Source: Reyranella sp.
Lineage (GTDB): Bacteria > Pseudomonadota > Alphaproteobacteria > Reyranellales > Reyranellaceae
Direction: 5' to 3'
DNA: 45,260 nt
Assembly: GCA_019750135.1 (NCBI GenBank)
Contig: JAIEOV010000039.1
Location: 1 to 45,260, forward strand
The number at the start of each line of letters is the position of its first letter. The first letter of the stretch is position 1. Below, piece after piece: positions 23,770 through 32,688 of this stretch. The notes below the pieces were generated by a model. It worked only from the letters and a program-made list of their open reading frames with translations, was not told the origin of the DNA and searched no databases. A program made the translations under genes and the position numbers.

Positions 23770-24381
23770 ATGCTCAATGGCATGGCGGCAAACGACAAAT
23801 ACTTCGTCCCTCCCGAAGCCACGCAGACCTTGCTGCGCGTCCGAGGCTTCAACCAGGATGGCCTGAGGTCGGGCGGCATCGAGGCGCCGCAGATCGTCGA
23901 GCTGCCGGCCGGCAGCGTTCTGTTCCGCATGTATCATGATCCCACGAGGGATTACGGCGAGTGGTGGGCGACGCCGCGTGAGCTCGGGTTGATCGCCGAC
24001 TATTTCGGTCGCCGCGGACCGGCCTTCGACGTGGGACGCGCCAGCGGCAAGGGAATCCTCCACGCCACCCTGGCGGTGCGGCACGACTGGGGCGGCAACA
24101 GCCCGCTCCATCTCGGGATGTTTTTCGCTGTCCGGCTTGGCGTCATGTTGAAGGCCTATCACGGCGAGGGTGACCATGCGCCGGACGCCAGCCAGACGCA
24201 GGTGCAAAAGGCCGTCTACATCATGGATGAGCACGGACGGCAGCGTCGTGCGCGGCAGATCATGCTGCCCAAGACATGGGAGTACAAGGCGAGCCTGCCG
24301 CGCGTGCTGGGCGGACTGTCCAGCCAGCACCTGCCCGTCGCCGTCTCGCGCTTCAGCAGCCAGCGGTTGGCGTTCGAGTAG
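23770..24381 (+). CDS. Hypothetical protein, unknown family
   Basis: Encodes about 203 residues from ATG 23770; TTG 23752 and ATG 23782 are alternatives and none has a clear Shine-Dalgarno. No signal peptide or membrane helix is seen. The most distinctive stretch is LPAGSVLFRMYHDP followed by YGEWWATPRELGLIADYFG, which faintly recalls the Arg/His strand and S/T-x-x strand of ADP-ribosyltransferase-like (ART or RES) folds; I cannot confirm this. A basic stretch, HGRQRRARQIMLPKTWEYK, lies near the C-terminus. It starts 31 bases after the SnoaL-like gene without overlap. Function unknown. Confidence 0.6.
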   Translation: MLNGMAANDKYFVPPEATQTLLRVRGFNQDGLRSGGIEAPQIVELPAGSVLFRMYHDPTRDYGEWWATPRELGLIADYFGRRGPAFDVGRASGKGILHATLAVRHDWGGNSPLHLGMFFAVRLGVMLKAYHGEGDHAPDASQTQVQKAVYIMDEHGRQRRARQIMLPKTWEYKASLPRVLGGLSSQHLPVAVSRFSSQRLAFE

Positions 24382-24448
24382 CAGTTCCTTGTAGACTTCG
24401 GCGGGGTCTCGAACAGGGGTTCGAACTGACCCAACGCCGAGGAGCACG

Positions 24449-26503
24449 ATGGGCAAGGAATTCTGGAAGTCGGCCTGTCCGCACGATTGCCCCAGCGCCT
24501 GCTCGCTGGAAGTCGAGCGCCTGTCGTCGACGCGCATCGGCCGCATCCGCGGCGCCGCGGCGAACACCTACACCGACGGCGTCGTCTGCGCCAAGGTCGC
24601 GCGCTATGCCGAGCGGGTCCACCATCCCGACCGCCTGAAGCAGCCGCTGCAGCGGGTCGGCGACAAGGGCAAGGGCGAGTTCCGGCCGATCTCCTGGGAC
24701 GATGCCCTGAACGAGGTCGCCGAGGCCTTCACGCGCGCCGCGCGCACGCAGGGACCTGAGGCGGTCTGGCCGTATCACTCGGGCGGCACCATGGGCGTCG
24801 TGCAGCGCTGGGGCATCGACCGGCTGCGCCATGCCTTCGGCTACTCGAGGCAGAAGTCCACGATCTGCGTGACGCCGGCCGATTCGGGCTGGCGCGCGGG
24901 CGTCGGCAAGCTGTGGGGCCCCGATCCGCGCGAGATGGCGCAGTCGGACCTGATTGTCGTCTGGGGCGGCAATCCGGTTTCGACCCAGGTCAATGCGATG
25001 ACCCACATCGCCAAGGCGCGCAAGCAGCGCGGCGCCAAGCTGGCGGTGATCGACGTCTACCGCACGCCGACCGTCGAGGCCGCCGACATCGGCCTGGTGC
25101 TGCGGCCGGGGACCGATGGCGCCCTCGCGCTCGCCATGATGCATGTGCTCCTGAAGGAAGGCTTCGCCGACCGCGAGTACCTCGCGCGCCATACCGACTT
25201 CGGGCCCGATATCGAGCAGCACATCGCCGACAAGACGCCGAGTTGGGCGTCGGCCATCACCGGGCTGCCGGCGGCCGAGATCGAGGATTTCGCGCGGCTC
25301 TATGGCCGGACGCAACGCTCCTTCCTGCGCCTGGGCTTCGGCTTCACGCGCTCGCGCAACGGCTCGGCCGCCATGCACGCCGTGACCTGCCTGCCCGCGA
25401 TCACCGGCGCCTGGCGGCACGAGGGTGGCGGCGCCTTCTTCCTGAGCTGGGACAACTGGCGGCTCGACACCACGCTGGCGCACGGGCTCGACATGATCGA
25501 TCCCAAGACGCGGATCATCGACCAGTCGCGCATCGGCCCGATCCTGTGCGGCGACAAGGATGCGTTGGCTGGCGGCCCGCCGGTCATGGCCATGCTGATG
25601 CAGAACGCCAACTCGGCCAACGTCGCGCCCGACAGCGCCGCCGTGGCGCGCGGACTCGGCCGCGAGGATCTGTTCACCTGCGTGCACGAGCAGTTCATGA
25701 CGGCGACCGCGAAGTACGCCGACATCCTGCTGCCGGCCGCGATGTTCCTCGAATACGACGACCTCTATTACGGGCTGGGCCACACCCATCTGACGGTCGG
25801 GCCGGCCGTGCTCGACCGCTACGAGGACTGCCGCACCAACCACGAGCTGATCTGCGGCCTGGCGCAGCGGCTCGGCTCCAACCAGCCCAGCTTCCGCATG
25901 AGCGCCGTCGAGCTTCTGGACGCGACCCTGCGCGCGTCGGGCCGCGGCACCTGGGACGAAGCGGTGGCCAAGGGCTGGATCGACTTCGCCGAGGACTTCC
26001 AGTCGTCGCACTTCCTCGACGGCTTCCCGTCGAGCGACGGCCGCTTCCACTTCAAGCCCGACTGGAGCGCCGTCGGTCCCTATCATGCCGGCCTCAAGCC
26101 GCTGCCCGACCATCTCGAGAACTACGAGCGCGAGAGCGAGGAGATGCCGTTCCGGCTGGTCGTGCCGCCGGCCCGCGCCTTCCTCAACACCACCTTCACC
26201 GAGACGCCGGGCTCGATCTCCCGCGAGGGCGAGCCGCGGGCGCTGATCCACCAGGACGATGCGACGCGGCTGGGCGTCACCGAAGGTTCGGTGGTGCGGC
26301 TGGGCAATGCGCGCGGCGAGGTGCGCGTGCGGGCGCGCCCATCGCTCACCGCACGGCAGGGCGTCGTGATCGTCGAAGGCAACTGGCCGAGCGGTGCCTA
26401 TCTCGACGGCATCGGCATCAACACGCTGATCGGCGCCGATCCCGTGCCGCCCAATGGCGGTGCCGCGTTCCACGACACGGCGGTGTGGGTGAAGGCGGCT
26501 TAG
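24449..26503 (+). CDS. Molybdopterin-dependent oxidoreductase (DMSO reductase family)
   Basis: Encodes 684 residues. It is a cytosolic type, since no Tat signal precedes the cluster motif. The [4Fe-4S] ligands are C10-x3-C14-x3-C18 and C47, followed by the first Mo-bis-MGD domains (SWDDALNEVAEAF, ICVTPADSGWRAG, VVWGGNP). The C-terminal molydop-binding domain (about 575-684) includes FLNTTFTETPGSISREGEP and GDPV-like ends. The redox partner and substrate are unknown; the family includes formate dehydrogenase-like, BisC-like and polysulfide enzymes. GAGGAG (24439-24444) sets the start. No other molybdenum-cofactor gene is in the window. Confidence 0.9.
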   Translation: MGKEFWKSACPHDCPSACSLEVERLSSTRIGRIRGAAANTYTDGVVCAKVARYAERVHHPDRLKQPLQRVGDKGKGEFRPISWDDALNEVAEAFTRAARTQGPEAVWPYHSGGTMGVVQRWGIDRLRHAFGYSRQKSTICVTPADSGWRAGVGKLWGPDPREMAQSDLIVVWGGNPVSTQVNAMTHIAKARKQRGAKLAVIDVYRTPTVEAADIGLVLRPGTDGALALAMMHVLLKEGFADREYLARHTDFGPDIEQHIADKTPSWASAITGLPAAEIEDFARLYGRTQRSFLRLGFGFTRSRNGSAAMHAVTCLPAITGAWRHEGGGAFFLSWDNWRLDTTLAHGLDMIDPKTRIIDQSRIGPILCGDKDALAGGPPVMAMLMQNANSANVAPDSAAVARGLGREDLFTCVHEQFMTATAKYADILLPAAMFLEYDDLYYGLGHTHLTVGPAVLDRYEDCRTNHELICGLAQRLGSNQPSFRMSAVELLDATLRASGRGTWDEAVAKGWIDFAEDFQSSHFLDGFPSSDGRFHFKPDWSAVGPYHAGLKPLPDHLENYERESEEMPFRLVVPPARAFLNTTFTETPGSISREGEPRALIHQDDATRLGVTEGSVVRLGNARGEVRVRARPSLTARQGVVIVEGNWPSGAYLDGIGINTLIGADPVPPNGGAAFHDTAVWVKAA

Positions 26504-26565
26504 CGGAGCGCGGACCTCCAGGTCCGCATCATGATCTTGAGCGGACCTGCAGGTCCGCGCTCCGC
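26503..26565. repeat. Palindrome-dimer intergenic element, copy 3
   Basis: Lies between the convergent molybdopterin oxidoreductase and LLM genes. The 25-base arm 26503-26527 is complementary to 26541-26565 with one central mismatch; each arm contains the palindrome GCGGACCTCCAGGTCCGC or its CTGCAG variant. The 13-base loop contains ATCATGAT. The left palindrome matches copy 1 (GCAGACCTCCAGGTCCGC, 4288-4305) at 17 of 18 bases. Confidence 0.8.
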
Positions 26566-26572
26566 ATGATCC

Positions 26573-27838
26573 TTATTCGGCCGCCTGCTGCTTGCCCTTC
26601 TTCTCCTGCTCTTCCTGCTCCTTGATCAGGCGGGGCAGGGCGGCGTTGGCGGCGGCGAAGCGCGGCGACTCGGTGACCTTGAGGGCCTCGACCGCGTCCT
26701 TGTTCTCCATGATCTTGGCCATGATGGCCTGGCCCGCGCGCACGAACACATCGCGGTTCTCGATCAGGAACTTCTGCGATTCGCGGAGCTTGGCGACGTA
26801 GCCGTTGATCTCCGGGATGACGTAGCGCGCCACCATGTCCCAGCTGCGCATGGTGTTCTCGGGGTTCGCCCAGTCGTGCACGAAGCCGATCACCGTGCCG
26901 AAGCCGCCGCTCTTGGCGTAGACGTCCTTGATCACCTTCACGAGGTCGTCGGGCGTGCCGATCACCGAAGCCGCGCCTTCCTCGAAGGCCGTCTTGTCGA
27001 CCGCCTCGTCGGGCGAATTGAACGGCTGGTCGCCCGGCCGCTGCAGGGTGCCGACGATGTATTCGTTGTGCCAGCGCATCAGCCCGTGCCGGGCCTCCTC
27101 GCGCGCCTTCTCCCGCGTTTCGGCGACATGCCAGCTGAGCAGCACGCGCCAGTTCTTGCGGTCGACCCTGGTGCCGTGCTTGGCGGCGGCCTGTTCGGCG
27201 AAGTTCCATTGCGTCGGCAGCGACAGCAGGCCCTGGCTCGACATCGAGCCCAGCGAGATGATGCCGATGCCGTACTTGCCGGCCAGCGTCATGCCCGAGG
27301 GGCTGACCTGCGAGGCGACGACGAACTCCATGTCCTCCTGCAGCGGCAGGAGCTGCAGGGCCGCATCCTGCAGGGTGTACCACTCGGTCTTCTTGGTGAT
27401 GCGCTCACCCTTGAACAGGCGGCGGATCACGTCGATCGCATCGTCCTGGCGGTCGCGCTGGGTCATCGGGTCGATGCCGAGCGTGTGGGCGTCGGACGGC
27501 AGCGCGCCCGGGCCCGAGCCGAAGATGGCACGGCCGCCCGTCATGTGGTCGAGCTGCACCATGCGCTGGGCGACGTTGTAGGGGTGGTGATAGGGCAGCG
27601 AGATCACGCCGGTGCCGAGCTTGATGCGCTTGGTGCGCTCGCCGGCGGCGGCCAGGAACATCTCGGGCGAGGCGATCATCTCCCAGCCCGAGGAATGGTG
27701 CTCGCCGCACCAGAACTCGTCGTAGCCCAGCTCGTCCAGATGCTCGACGAACTTGAGGTCGCGGCGGAACTGCAGGGTGGGATTTTCGCCGATCGGATGA
27801 TGGGGCGCGAGGAACGCGCCGAAACCCATGCGAGGCAT
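26573..27838 (-). CDS. LLM class flavin-dependent oxidoreductase
   Basis: Encodes 421 residues. It is a luciferase-like monooxygenase using FMNH2 or F420. The N-terminal pattern VEHLDELGYDEFWCGEHHSSGWEMIASPEMFLAAAGERTKRIKLGTGV, with the HH pair, and RMVQLDHMTGGRAIFGSGPG are diagnostic. The C-terminus is a Lys/Glu/Gln-rich tail (KEQEEQEKKGKQQAAE). ATG 27838 gives MPRMGFGAFLAPHHPIGENP with GGAGC nearby. The substrate is unknown; similar enzymes act on hydrocarbons and organosulfur compounds. It diverges from the SDR-GST pair. Confidence 0.9.
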   Translation of the reverse strand: MPRMGFGAFLAPHHPIGENPTLQFRRDLKFVEHLDELGYDEFWCGEHHSSGWEMIASPEMFLAAAGERTKRIKLGTGVISLPYHHPYNVAQRMVQLDHMTGGRAIFGSGPGALPSDAHTLGIDPMTQRDRQDDAIDVIRRLFKGERITKKTEWYTLQDAALQLLPLQEDMEFVVASQVSPSGMTLAGKYGIGIISLGSMSSQGLLSLPTQWNFAEQAAAKHGTRVDRKNWRVLLSWHVAETREKAREEARHGLMRWHNEYIVGTLQRPGDQPFNSPDEAVDKTAFEEGAASVIGTPDDLVKVIKDVYAKSGGFGTVIGFVHDWANPENTMRSWDMVARYVIPEINGYVAKLRESQKFLIENRDVFVRAGQAIMAKIMENKDAVEALKVTESPRFAAANAALPRLIKEQEEQEKKGKQQAAE

Positions 27839-27922
27839 GTCTATGCTCCTGTTCGTTGGTAAACGGGTAACATGCCGGACCGGCGGGGTCGACAACTGGC
27901 GCGGAGACTGGCGGAGGATCGA

Positions 27923-28651
27923 ATGGCGGCGTTGAAGGGCAGGGTTGCGCTGGTTACGGGCGGTTCGCGCGGCATCGGTCGCGCCATCGCGATTTCGCTG
28001 GCCGAAGCAGGCGCCGCCGTGGTGGTGAATTACCTCAGCAAAACGGTCGAGGCCCAGGCCGTGGTCGGGGCCATCCTTGGCCAGGGCGGTCGTGCGATTT
28101 CGGTCGGCGCGGACGTCTCCCAGGCCGCGGCGGTCAAGGGCATGGTGGCCGGCGTCGAGCGCGAGCTGGGCCCGGTGGACATCCTGATCAACAACGCCGG
28201 TATCGCCATCAACCGCCCGGTCGACGAGCTCACCGAGGACGACTTCGACCGCACCATGGCGGTCAACCTCAAGTCGGTGTTCCTGTGCACCCAGGCCGTG
28301 CTGCCGGGCATGCGCAAGCGCCGCTGGGGCCGCATCGTCAACATCTCGTCGGGCGCGGCGCGCGGCGCGGGCGGCGTCGGGCCGCACTACAACGCCTCGA
28401 AGGCCGGCATGGAGGGTATGACGCGCGGCTACGCGGCGCGGCTGGTGAAGGACGGCATCACGGTCAACGCGGTGGCGCCGTCGCTGATCCAGACCGACAT
28501 GGTGGGCGCCGTCGCCTCGTCGGCCTCGCGCATTCCGCTCGGTCGCTTCGGCAAGCCGGAGGAATGCGCCCTGATCGTCATGATGATGATCGAGAACGAA
28601 TACATGACCGGCCAGACGGTGGCCTTGAGCGGCGGGCTGTCCTTCCTGTGA
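27923..28651 (+). CDS. SDR family oxidoreductase, FabG-like
   Basis: Encodes 242 residues. It has TGGSRGIGRA, LINNAGIAINRP, the catalytic YNASK and the C-terminal TGQTVALSGGLSFL, so it resembles 3-oxoacyl-ACP reductases and related dehydrogenases. ATG 27923 is set by GGAGG (27913-27917). The GST gene starts in a GTGA overlap with its stop (28648-28651), so the two are co-translated. An exact substrate cannot be assigned. Confidence 0.9.
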   Translation: MAALKGRVALVTGGSRGIGRAIAISLAEAGAAVVVNYLSKTVEAQAVVGAILGQGGRAISVGADVSQAAAVKGMVAGVERELGPVDILINNAGIAINRPVDELTEDDFDRTMAVNLKSVFLCTQAVLPGMRKRRWGRIVNISSGAARGAGGVGPHYNASKAGMEGMTRGYAARLVKDGITVNAVAPSLIQTDMVGAVASSASRIPLGRFGKPEECALIVMMMIENEYMTGQTVALSGGLSFL

Positions 28652-29244
28652 TCCGAATCCTCGGCAAGGCCTCGTCGATCAACGTGCGCAAGGCCCTGTG
28701 GGCCTGCGAGGAAATCGGCATCGCCTACAGCCGCGCCGACGATGGCCCGGAGCTGGCGCAGAATCCCAACGGGCTGGTGCCGGTGATCGTCGACGGCGAC
28801 TTCGTGTTGTGGGAGAGCAACAGCATCATCCGCTACCTCGCCAACAAGTCGGCGGCGCACGCGTTGCTGCCGACCGAGCCGCGGGGGCGCGCCGAGGTCG
28901 ACCGCTGGATCGACTGGCAGGCGACGGAGTTCAACAGCGCCTGGCGTTATGCCTTCTCGGCGATCGTGCGCCGCAATGGCGCTTTCAACGATCCGCGCGA
29001 CATCGATGCCTCGAAGAAGCAGTGGGCGCGCATGGTGGCGATCCTCGACGACCAGCTCGCGCACACAGGCGGCCATGTCGCGGGTGCGGCGTTCACCCTG
29101 GCCGACATCCCGATCGGGCTGTCGGTCAACCGCTGGTTCATGACGCCGTTCGAGCGGCCGGCGTTCCCTCATGTCGACGCCTACTATGAGCGGCTGAGCC
29201 TACGGCCGGCGTTCATCAGGCATGGCCGAAATGGAATCGCCTAG
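28648..29244 (+). CDS. Glutathione S-transferase family protein
   Basis: Encodes 198 residues from GTG 28648. The thioredoxin-like N-terminal domain has RILGKASSINVRKALWACEEIGI, NPNGLVPVIVDGDFVLWESNSIIRYLA (cis-Pro and the ESxxI glutathione-binding site), and an all-helical C-terminal domain ends with AAFTLADIPIGLSVNRWF. The Ser in GKASSINVRK is at the usual catalytic position. The GTGA overlap with the SDR stop supports this start. It probably conjugates or reduces an electrophilic intermediate. Confidence 0.9.
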   Translation: MIRILGKASSINVRKALWACEEIGIAYSRADDGPELAQNPNGLVPVIVDGDFVLWESNSIIRYLANKSAAHALLPTEPRGRAEVDRWIDWQATEFNSAWRYAFSAIVRRNGAFNDPRDIDASKKQWARMVAILDDQLAHTGGHVAGAAFTLADIPIGLSVNRWFMTPFERPAFPHVDAYYERLSLRPAFIRHGRNGIA

Positions 29245-29278
29245 TACCCTCGCTTGCGCTCGGGGTGTGAAAGGTCGC

Positions 29279-29752
29279 ATGAGCAGGATGATCGGTATCG
29301 CCGTCGCGTTGATCGTGGCGTCGTATCCAGCGCTCGCCGCCGATCGCAAGATCAGGCCCCTGCCGGCGGATCAATGCCGGGCGCTGGCCGAGACGCTGGG
29401 TCGCGCTGCCGCCATTCCGCTCTCGGCCAGGACGGGCAGGCCTGCCTTTCCGACCGGCGTGAGCGGCGATGCCTGCCTGCTGTCGGGCAACGCGGCCGGA
29501 CTGGCGATCGGGTTCATGGCGGCACAGGACCGGCTCGACCGCTCGCTTGCAGAGTGGCGGCGCGTGCCGGACTACGATGCCGACGGGCCCTACGGCACCC
29601 TCAAGGGATTCACCAACGGAGAAGCCACGCTCCTCTATCAGCTCGAGACCGACCCGCCAGCCGGAACGTGCGACAACATCGTCATCGCCGACTGCAAGGT
29701 GCCTCGCGTGCAATGGCACTGGACCCTCGAAGTCGTGGGCTTTGTCCAGTAA
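29279..29752 (+). CDS. Exported protein, unknown function
   Basis: Encodes 157 residues from ATG 29279 (GAAAGG 29269-29274). A signal peptide (MSRMIGIAVALIVASYPALA) suggests a periplasmic protein. The mature part contains four cysteines (DQCRALAETLG, GDACLLSG, GTCDNIVIADCKV), which would allow two disulfides. I recognise no family. It follows the GST gene by 34 bases and precedes the cupin gene by 38. An upstream ATG at 29222 overlapping the GST would hide the signal peptide and is less likely. Confidence 0.65.
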   Translation: MSRMIGIAVALIVASYPALAADRKIRPLPADQCRALAETLGRAAAIPLSARTGRPAFPTGVSGDACLLSGNAAGLAIGFMAAQDRLDRSLAEWRRVPDYDADGPYGTLKGFTNGEATLLYQLETDPPAGTCDNIVIADCKVPRVQWHWTLEVVGFVQ

Positions 29753-29790
29753 GCTCCCGTGGAACGCGCCAAGCAAAGGAAGGAATGGCC

Positions 29791-30309
29791 ATGGGCTATA
29801 CACTCGAACAGCTGAGCGACGACATTCGCACCGCCCTGAAGGCCGACCCCGGGGTCGGCGGCAAGCAGGCCGTCGTCAAGCTCGTCTCCAAGGTCCTGCT
29901 CGACAAGGACTTCGTCGAAAAGCACCTGAAGGCCGAGGACTGCAAGCCGCGCAAGGTGCTGTACGAAGATCCCGAGCTCGGCTTCTGCGTCTGCGGCCAT
30001 GTCTACGAGAAGCCGGCGCACGGCGCGCCGCACGACCACGGCTCGAGCTGGGCGATCTATGGCCTCGCCGTCGGCGACACCGAGATGACCGACTGGCGCA
30101 TCGTCAGGAAGGGCGACGGCGAGACGCCGTCGTTGGTCGAGCCGGAGAAGGTCTATGTCCTGCGGCCGGGCGACGCGCACTTCTATGACGTCGGCGTCGT
30201 GCATTCGCCCAAGCGGGATGGTCTGACCAAGCTGGTGCGCATCGAGGGCGCGAACCTCGATCGCATCAAGCGGTCCAACATCAAGGCCGCGGCCAAGGTC
30301 GACGCGTAG
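29791..30309 (+). CDS. Cysteine dioxygenase-like cupin
   Basis: Encodes 172 residues. The cupin core reads PHDHGSSWAIYG, with His81 and His83, and later VLRPGDAHFYDVGVVHSP, with His138, giving a three-His mononuclear iron site as in thiol dioxygenases. Family members oxidise small thiols or related substrates. The first ~50 residues are helical. ATG 29791 has AAGGAAGG at optimal distance; ATG 29785 would add two residues. It is eight bases from the TctC gene, so the two may be co-transcribed. Confidence 0.8.
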   Translation: MGYTLEQLSDDIRTALKADPGVGGKQAVVKLVSKVLLDKDFVEKHLKAEDCKPRKVLYEDPELGFCVCGHVYEKPAHGAPHDHGSSWAIYGLAVGDTEMTDWRIVRKGDGETPSLVEPEKVYVLRPGDAHFYDVGVVHSPKRDGLTKLVRIEGANLDRIKRSNIKAAAKVDA

Positions 30310-30316
30310 CAGAGCC

Positions 30317-31291
30317 ATGAGAATGCGGCGGCGCGCGGCGCTGGTTCTTGCGCTCGCGCTTTCAGGCGCGAGCGGTGCGGCGGTTGCCGCCGACTATCCG
30401 ACGAAGCCGATCAAGATCGTCGTGCCCTATGCGCCGGGCGGCGGCGCGGATTCCGTGGCCCGCATCGTCGCCCGCAAGGTGAGCGACAATACCGGCTACA
30501 CCATCGTGATCGAGAACAAGGGCGGGGCCGGCGCCATTCTGGGCACCGACCAGGTCGCCAAGGCCGAGCCCGACGGCTACACGCTGCTGCTCGGCCAGTC
30601 CGGCCCGATCTCGATCAATCCTGCTGTCTATAAAAGCCTGCCCTACGATCCGGTGAAGGACTTCGCGCCGATCACCATGACGACGGCCTATCCCTACATC
30701 CTGGTCGTCAATGCCGAGCTGCCAGCGAAGACGCTGCAGGAGTTTGTGGCGCTGGCGAAGAGCAAGCCCGACTCGATGAACTACGGCTCGACCGGCGTCG
30801 GCGCGGCCAACCATCTGGTTGCCGAGCTGTTCGACAGCAAGGCCGGGATCAAGATGACGCATGTGCCCTATCGCGGCACGGCACTGGCCGTCGGCGACCT
30901 TTTGGGCGGCCAGCTCACCATGGTGTTCGGCGATCCGATCAGCGTCCTGCCGCACATCAAGTCGGGCAAGCTGCGCGCGCTCGCCGTCACCAGCCTCGAG
31001 CGCTCGCCCGTGGCGCCCGAGGTGCCGACCGTCGCCGAGAGCGGCTATCCCGGCTTCGAGGCGCTGGCCTGGCACGGCATCCTGGCGCCGGCGAAGACGC
31101 CGCCTGCGGTGATCAAGAAGCTCAACGAAGAGATCGTGAAGGCGGTCAACGACCCGGCCACCCGCGAGCTGCTGGCCAACCAGGCCATGCAGCCGGTCGG
31201 CAACACGCCGGAAGAATTCGCCGCCTTCATCCAGAAGGACATCGCCATCTGGAAGGACGTCGCGGCCGCGGCGAAGGTGACGGTGGAGTAA
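30317..31291 (+). CDS. Tripartite tricarboxylate transporter substrate-binding protein (Bug/TctC family)
   Basis: Encodes 324 residues. A signal peptide (about 1-24, ends VAADYPTKPIKIVVPYAPGGG) exports it to the periplasm. The Bug-family marks are PYAPGGGADSVAR, NKGGAGAILGTDQVAKAEPDGYTLLLG and VPTVAESGYPGFEA. These proteins bind carboxylates such as citrate, glutamate or aromatic acids and deliver them to TctAB; no tctA or tctB gene is nearby. Ligand unknown. It is probably an orphan receptor co-transcribed with the cupin. Confidence 0.93.
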   Translation: MRMRRRAALVLALALSGASGAAVAADYPTKPIKIVVPYAPGGGADSVARIVARKVSDNTGYTIVIENKGGAGAILGTDQVAKAEPDGYTLLLGQSGPISINPAVYKSLPYDPVKDFAPITMTTAYPYILVVNAELPAKTLQEFVALAKSKPDSMNYGSTGVGAANHLVAELFDSKAGIKMTHVPYRGTALAVGDLLGGQLTMVFGDPISVLPHIKSGKLRALAVTSLERSPVAPEVPTVAESGYPGFEALAWHGILAPAKTPPAVIKKLNEEIVKAVNDPATRELLANQAMQPVGNTPEEFAAFIQKDIAIWKDVAAAAKVTVE

Positions 31292-31292
31292 C

Positions 31293-31346
31293 GGGAGCGC
31301 GGGCCTCTGACCCGCTCATGAATGCGGACCGGAGGCCCGCGCTCCC
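31293..31346. repeat. Palindrome-dimer intergenic element, copy 4
   Basis: Lies between the convergent TctC and MmgE/PrpD genes. GGGAGCGCGGGCCTC (31293-31307) is perfectly complementary to 31332-31346, and the left arm continues into CTGACCCGCTCATG, the same layout (palindrome, then TCATG) as copies 1 and 3. Confidence 0.75.
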
Positions 31347-31347
31347 A

Positions 31348-32688
31348 TCAACGTGGCACGGTCAGCGCGGCCAAAGTCGACACGTCGGCGCTCTTGTCCA
31401 GCGTCCACACGGCATCGATCAGTGGCCGGACGTCGTGCTGCGGCCGCCAGCTCTTCGCCTCGTCCAGAAGCTTCTGCTCGATCTCGGCGTCCTTCAGCGG
31501 ATTGGCCGACGAGCCGCGCGCCGCGTCGGTCGAGGCATGGTGCTTCTTGCCGTCGGCGGTGAAGAAGTCGACCTCGATGGCGATGGTCGAGATCGCGGGA
31601 TCTTCCGCCACCTCGATCTTGCGCCGCATCGCCTTGACCGCGGGATCGTTGACGCAGGCATCGGTGAACTCCTGCAGTCCCGCCTTGCCCAGCACCAGCG
31701 CCGCGGCCGTGGCGTGCTGCAAGCTCACCTGCGCCTCGCGGCCGGTCGCGGGCTCGGGGCGGTCGGTGCGCTGCAGCAGCAGCGGATTGCCGCGCACGGC
31801 GACGCGCTCGACGGTGGCGCTCGGGTTCTGCCGCCGCCAGTCCAGCGCGCAGTCGAGCAGGGGATGGATCACGAAGCCCGCCGGGTAGGGTTTCAGCGAA
31901 TTGTCCAAAACCTCCCAGGTCGCACCGAGGCCGTCGAACGCCTCCCAGTTCGGCGGCTCGCCCATGGCGGCCAGCCAGCCCTGGGCGCCGGCGATCGGCT
32001 CGGCCGGGCCGGAGAAGCCCTTCTCCGCCAGCAGTGCCGAAAGCAGGCCGTTGCGCGCGGCATTGCCGACGCTGACGCTCTTGGCCGGCCAGCCCAGGCA
32101 TTCGCACAGGCCGCCGGACTGCGTCGAGGCATTGCCCAGCGCCCACACGACCTGGTCCGCCGCGAGGCCGAGCAGCTTGGCGGCGCCGGCCGCCGAGCCG
32201 AACACGCCGCAGGTCGAGGTAATGTGCCAGCCCCTGGGATAGTGGCCGGGCGACACCGCCGCGCCGACCCGGCATTCGATCTCGAAGCCCAGTACGAAAG
32301 CCGTCAGCAACTGCGGTCCGGTCAGGCGCCGCAGCTCGGCCATCGCCAGCAGGGCAGGCGCGAGCGGCGCGGTCGGATGGACCACGGTCGGCAGATGCGT
32401 GTCGCAATAGTCGAAGACGTTGGCGCCGGCGCCGTTCAGGAAAGCGGCGCTCAGCGCGTCGATGCGCTCGCTGCGGCCGACGATCGTGGCCTGCTTGCCG
32501 CCGGAAAAATCGGCCAGGGTTTTCAGCGCCAGCTCGACCGGCTCGGTGCGGCAACCGGCGATGGCCACGGCGAAGAAGTTCAGCAGCGCGCGCTTGGCCT
32601 CATGGCGCGCCTGCTCGGGAATGTCCTCCCATTTCGTGTCGACGACGAAGCGGGCGAGGGATTGGGTGATGCCGGGTTTGGGAATCAA
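31348..32688 (-). CDS. MmgE/PrpD family protein
   Basis: Encodes 446 residues. The family includes 2-methylcitrate dehydratase PrpD, cis-aconitate decarboxylase and iminodisuccinate epimerase. Visible family marks are VFDYCDTHLPTVVHPTAPLAPALLAMAE and HYPRGWHITSTCGVFGSAAGAAKLLGL, and KPYPAGFVIHPLLDCAL. The start is TTG at 32686-32688, fused to the upstream synthetase stop as TTGA, with AAGGA (32698-32702) nine bases upstream; no ATG is available. Coupling to an acyl-CoA synthetase suggests a role in carboxylic acid catabolism. Confidence 0.88.
   Translation of the reverse strand: MIPKPGITQSLARFVVDTKWEDIPEQARHEAKRALLNFFAVAIAGCRTEPVELALKTLADFSGGKQATIVGRSERIDALSAAFLNGAGANVFDYCDTHLPTVVHPTAPLAPALLAMAELRRLTGPQLLTAFVLGFEIECRVGAAVSPGHYPRGWHITSTCGVFGSAAGAAKLLGLAADQVVWALGNASTQSGGLCECLGWPAKSVSVGNAARNGLLSALLAEKGFSGPAEPIAGAQGWLAAMGEPPNWEAFDGLGATWEVLDNSLKPYPAGFVIHPLLDCALDWRRQNPSATVERVAVRGNPLLLQRTDRPEPATGREAQVSLQHATAAALVLGKAGLQEFTDACVNDPAVKAMRRKIEVAEDPAISTIAIEVDFFTADGKKHHASTDAARGSSANPLKDAEIEQKLLDEAKSWRPQHDVRPLIDAVWTLDKSADVSTLAALTVPR

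Noticed and set aside
24405..24432. tRNA T-arm-like GGGGTTCGAAC in the gap before the molybdopterin gene
   Set aside because: Only a 6-bp stem (TCGAAC/GTTCGA) is found. No acceptor stem, anticodon arm or CCA end is present, so it is not a tRNA or an obvious attachment site.
24353..26473. 706-codon open frame on the minus strand
   Set aside because: It lies opposite the molybdopterin oxidoreductase, shows no motif and has the composition of a GC-rich shadow frame.
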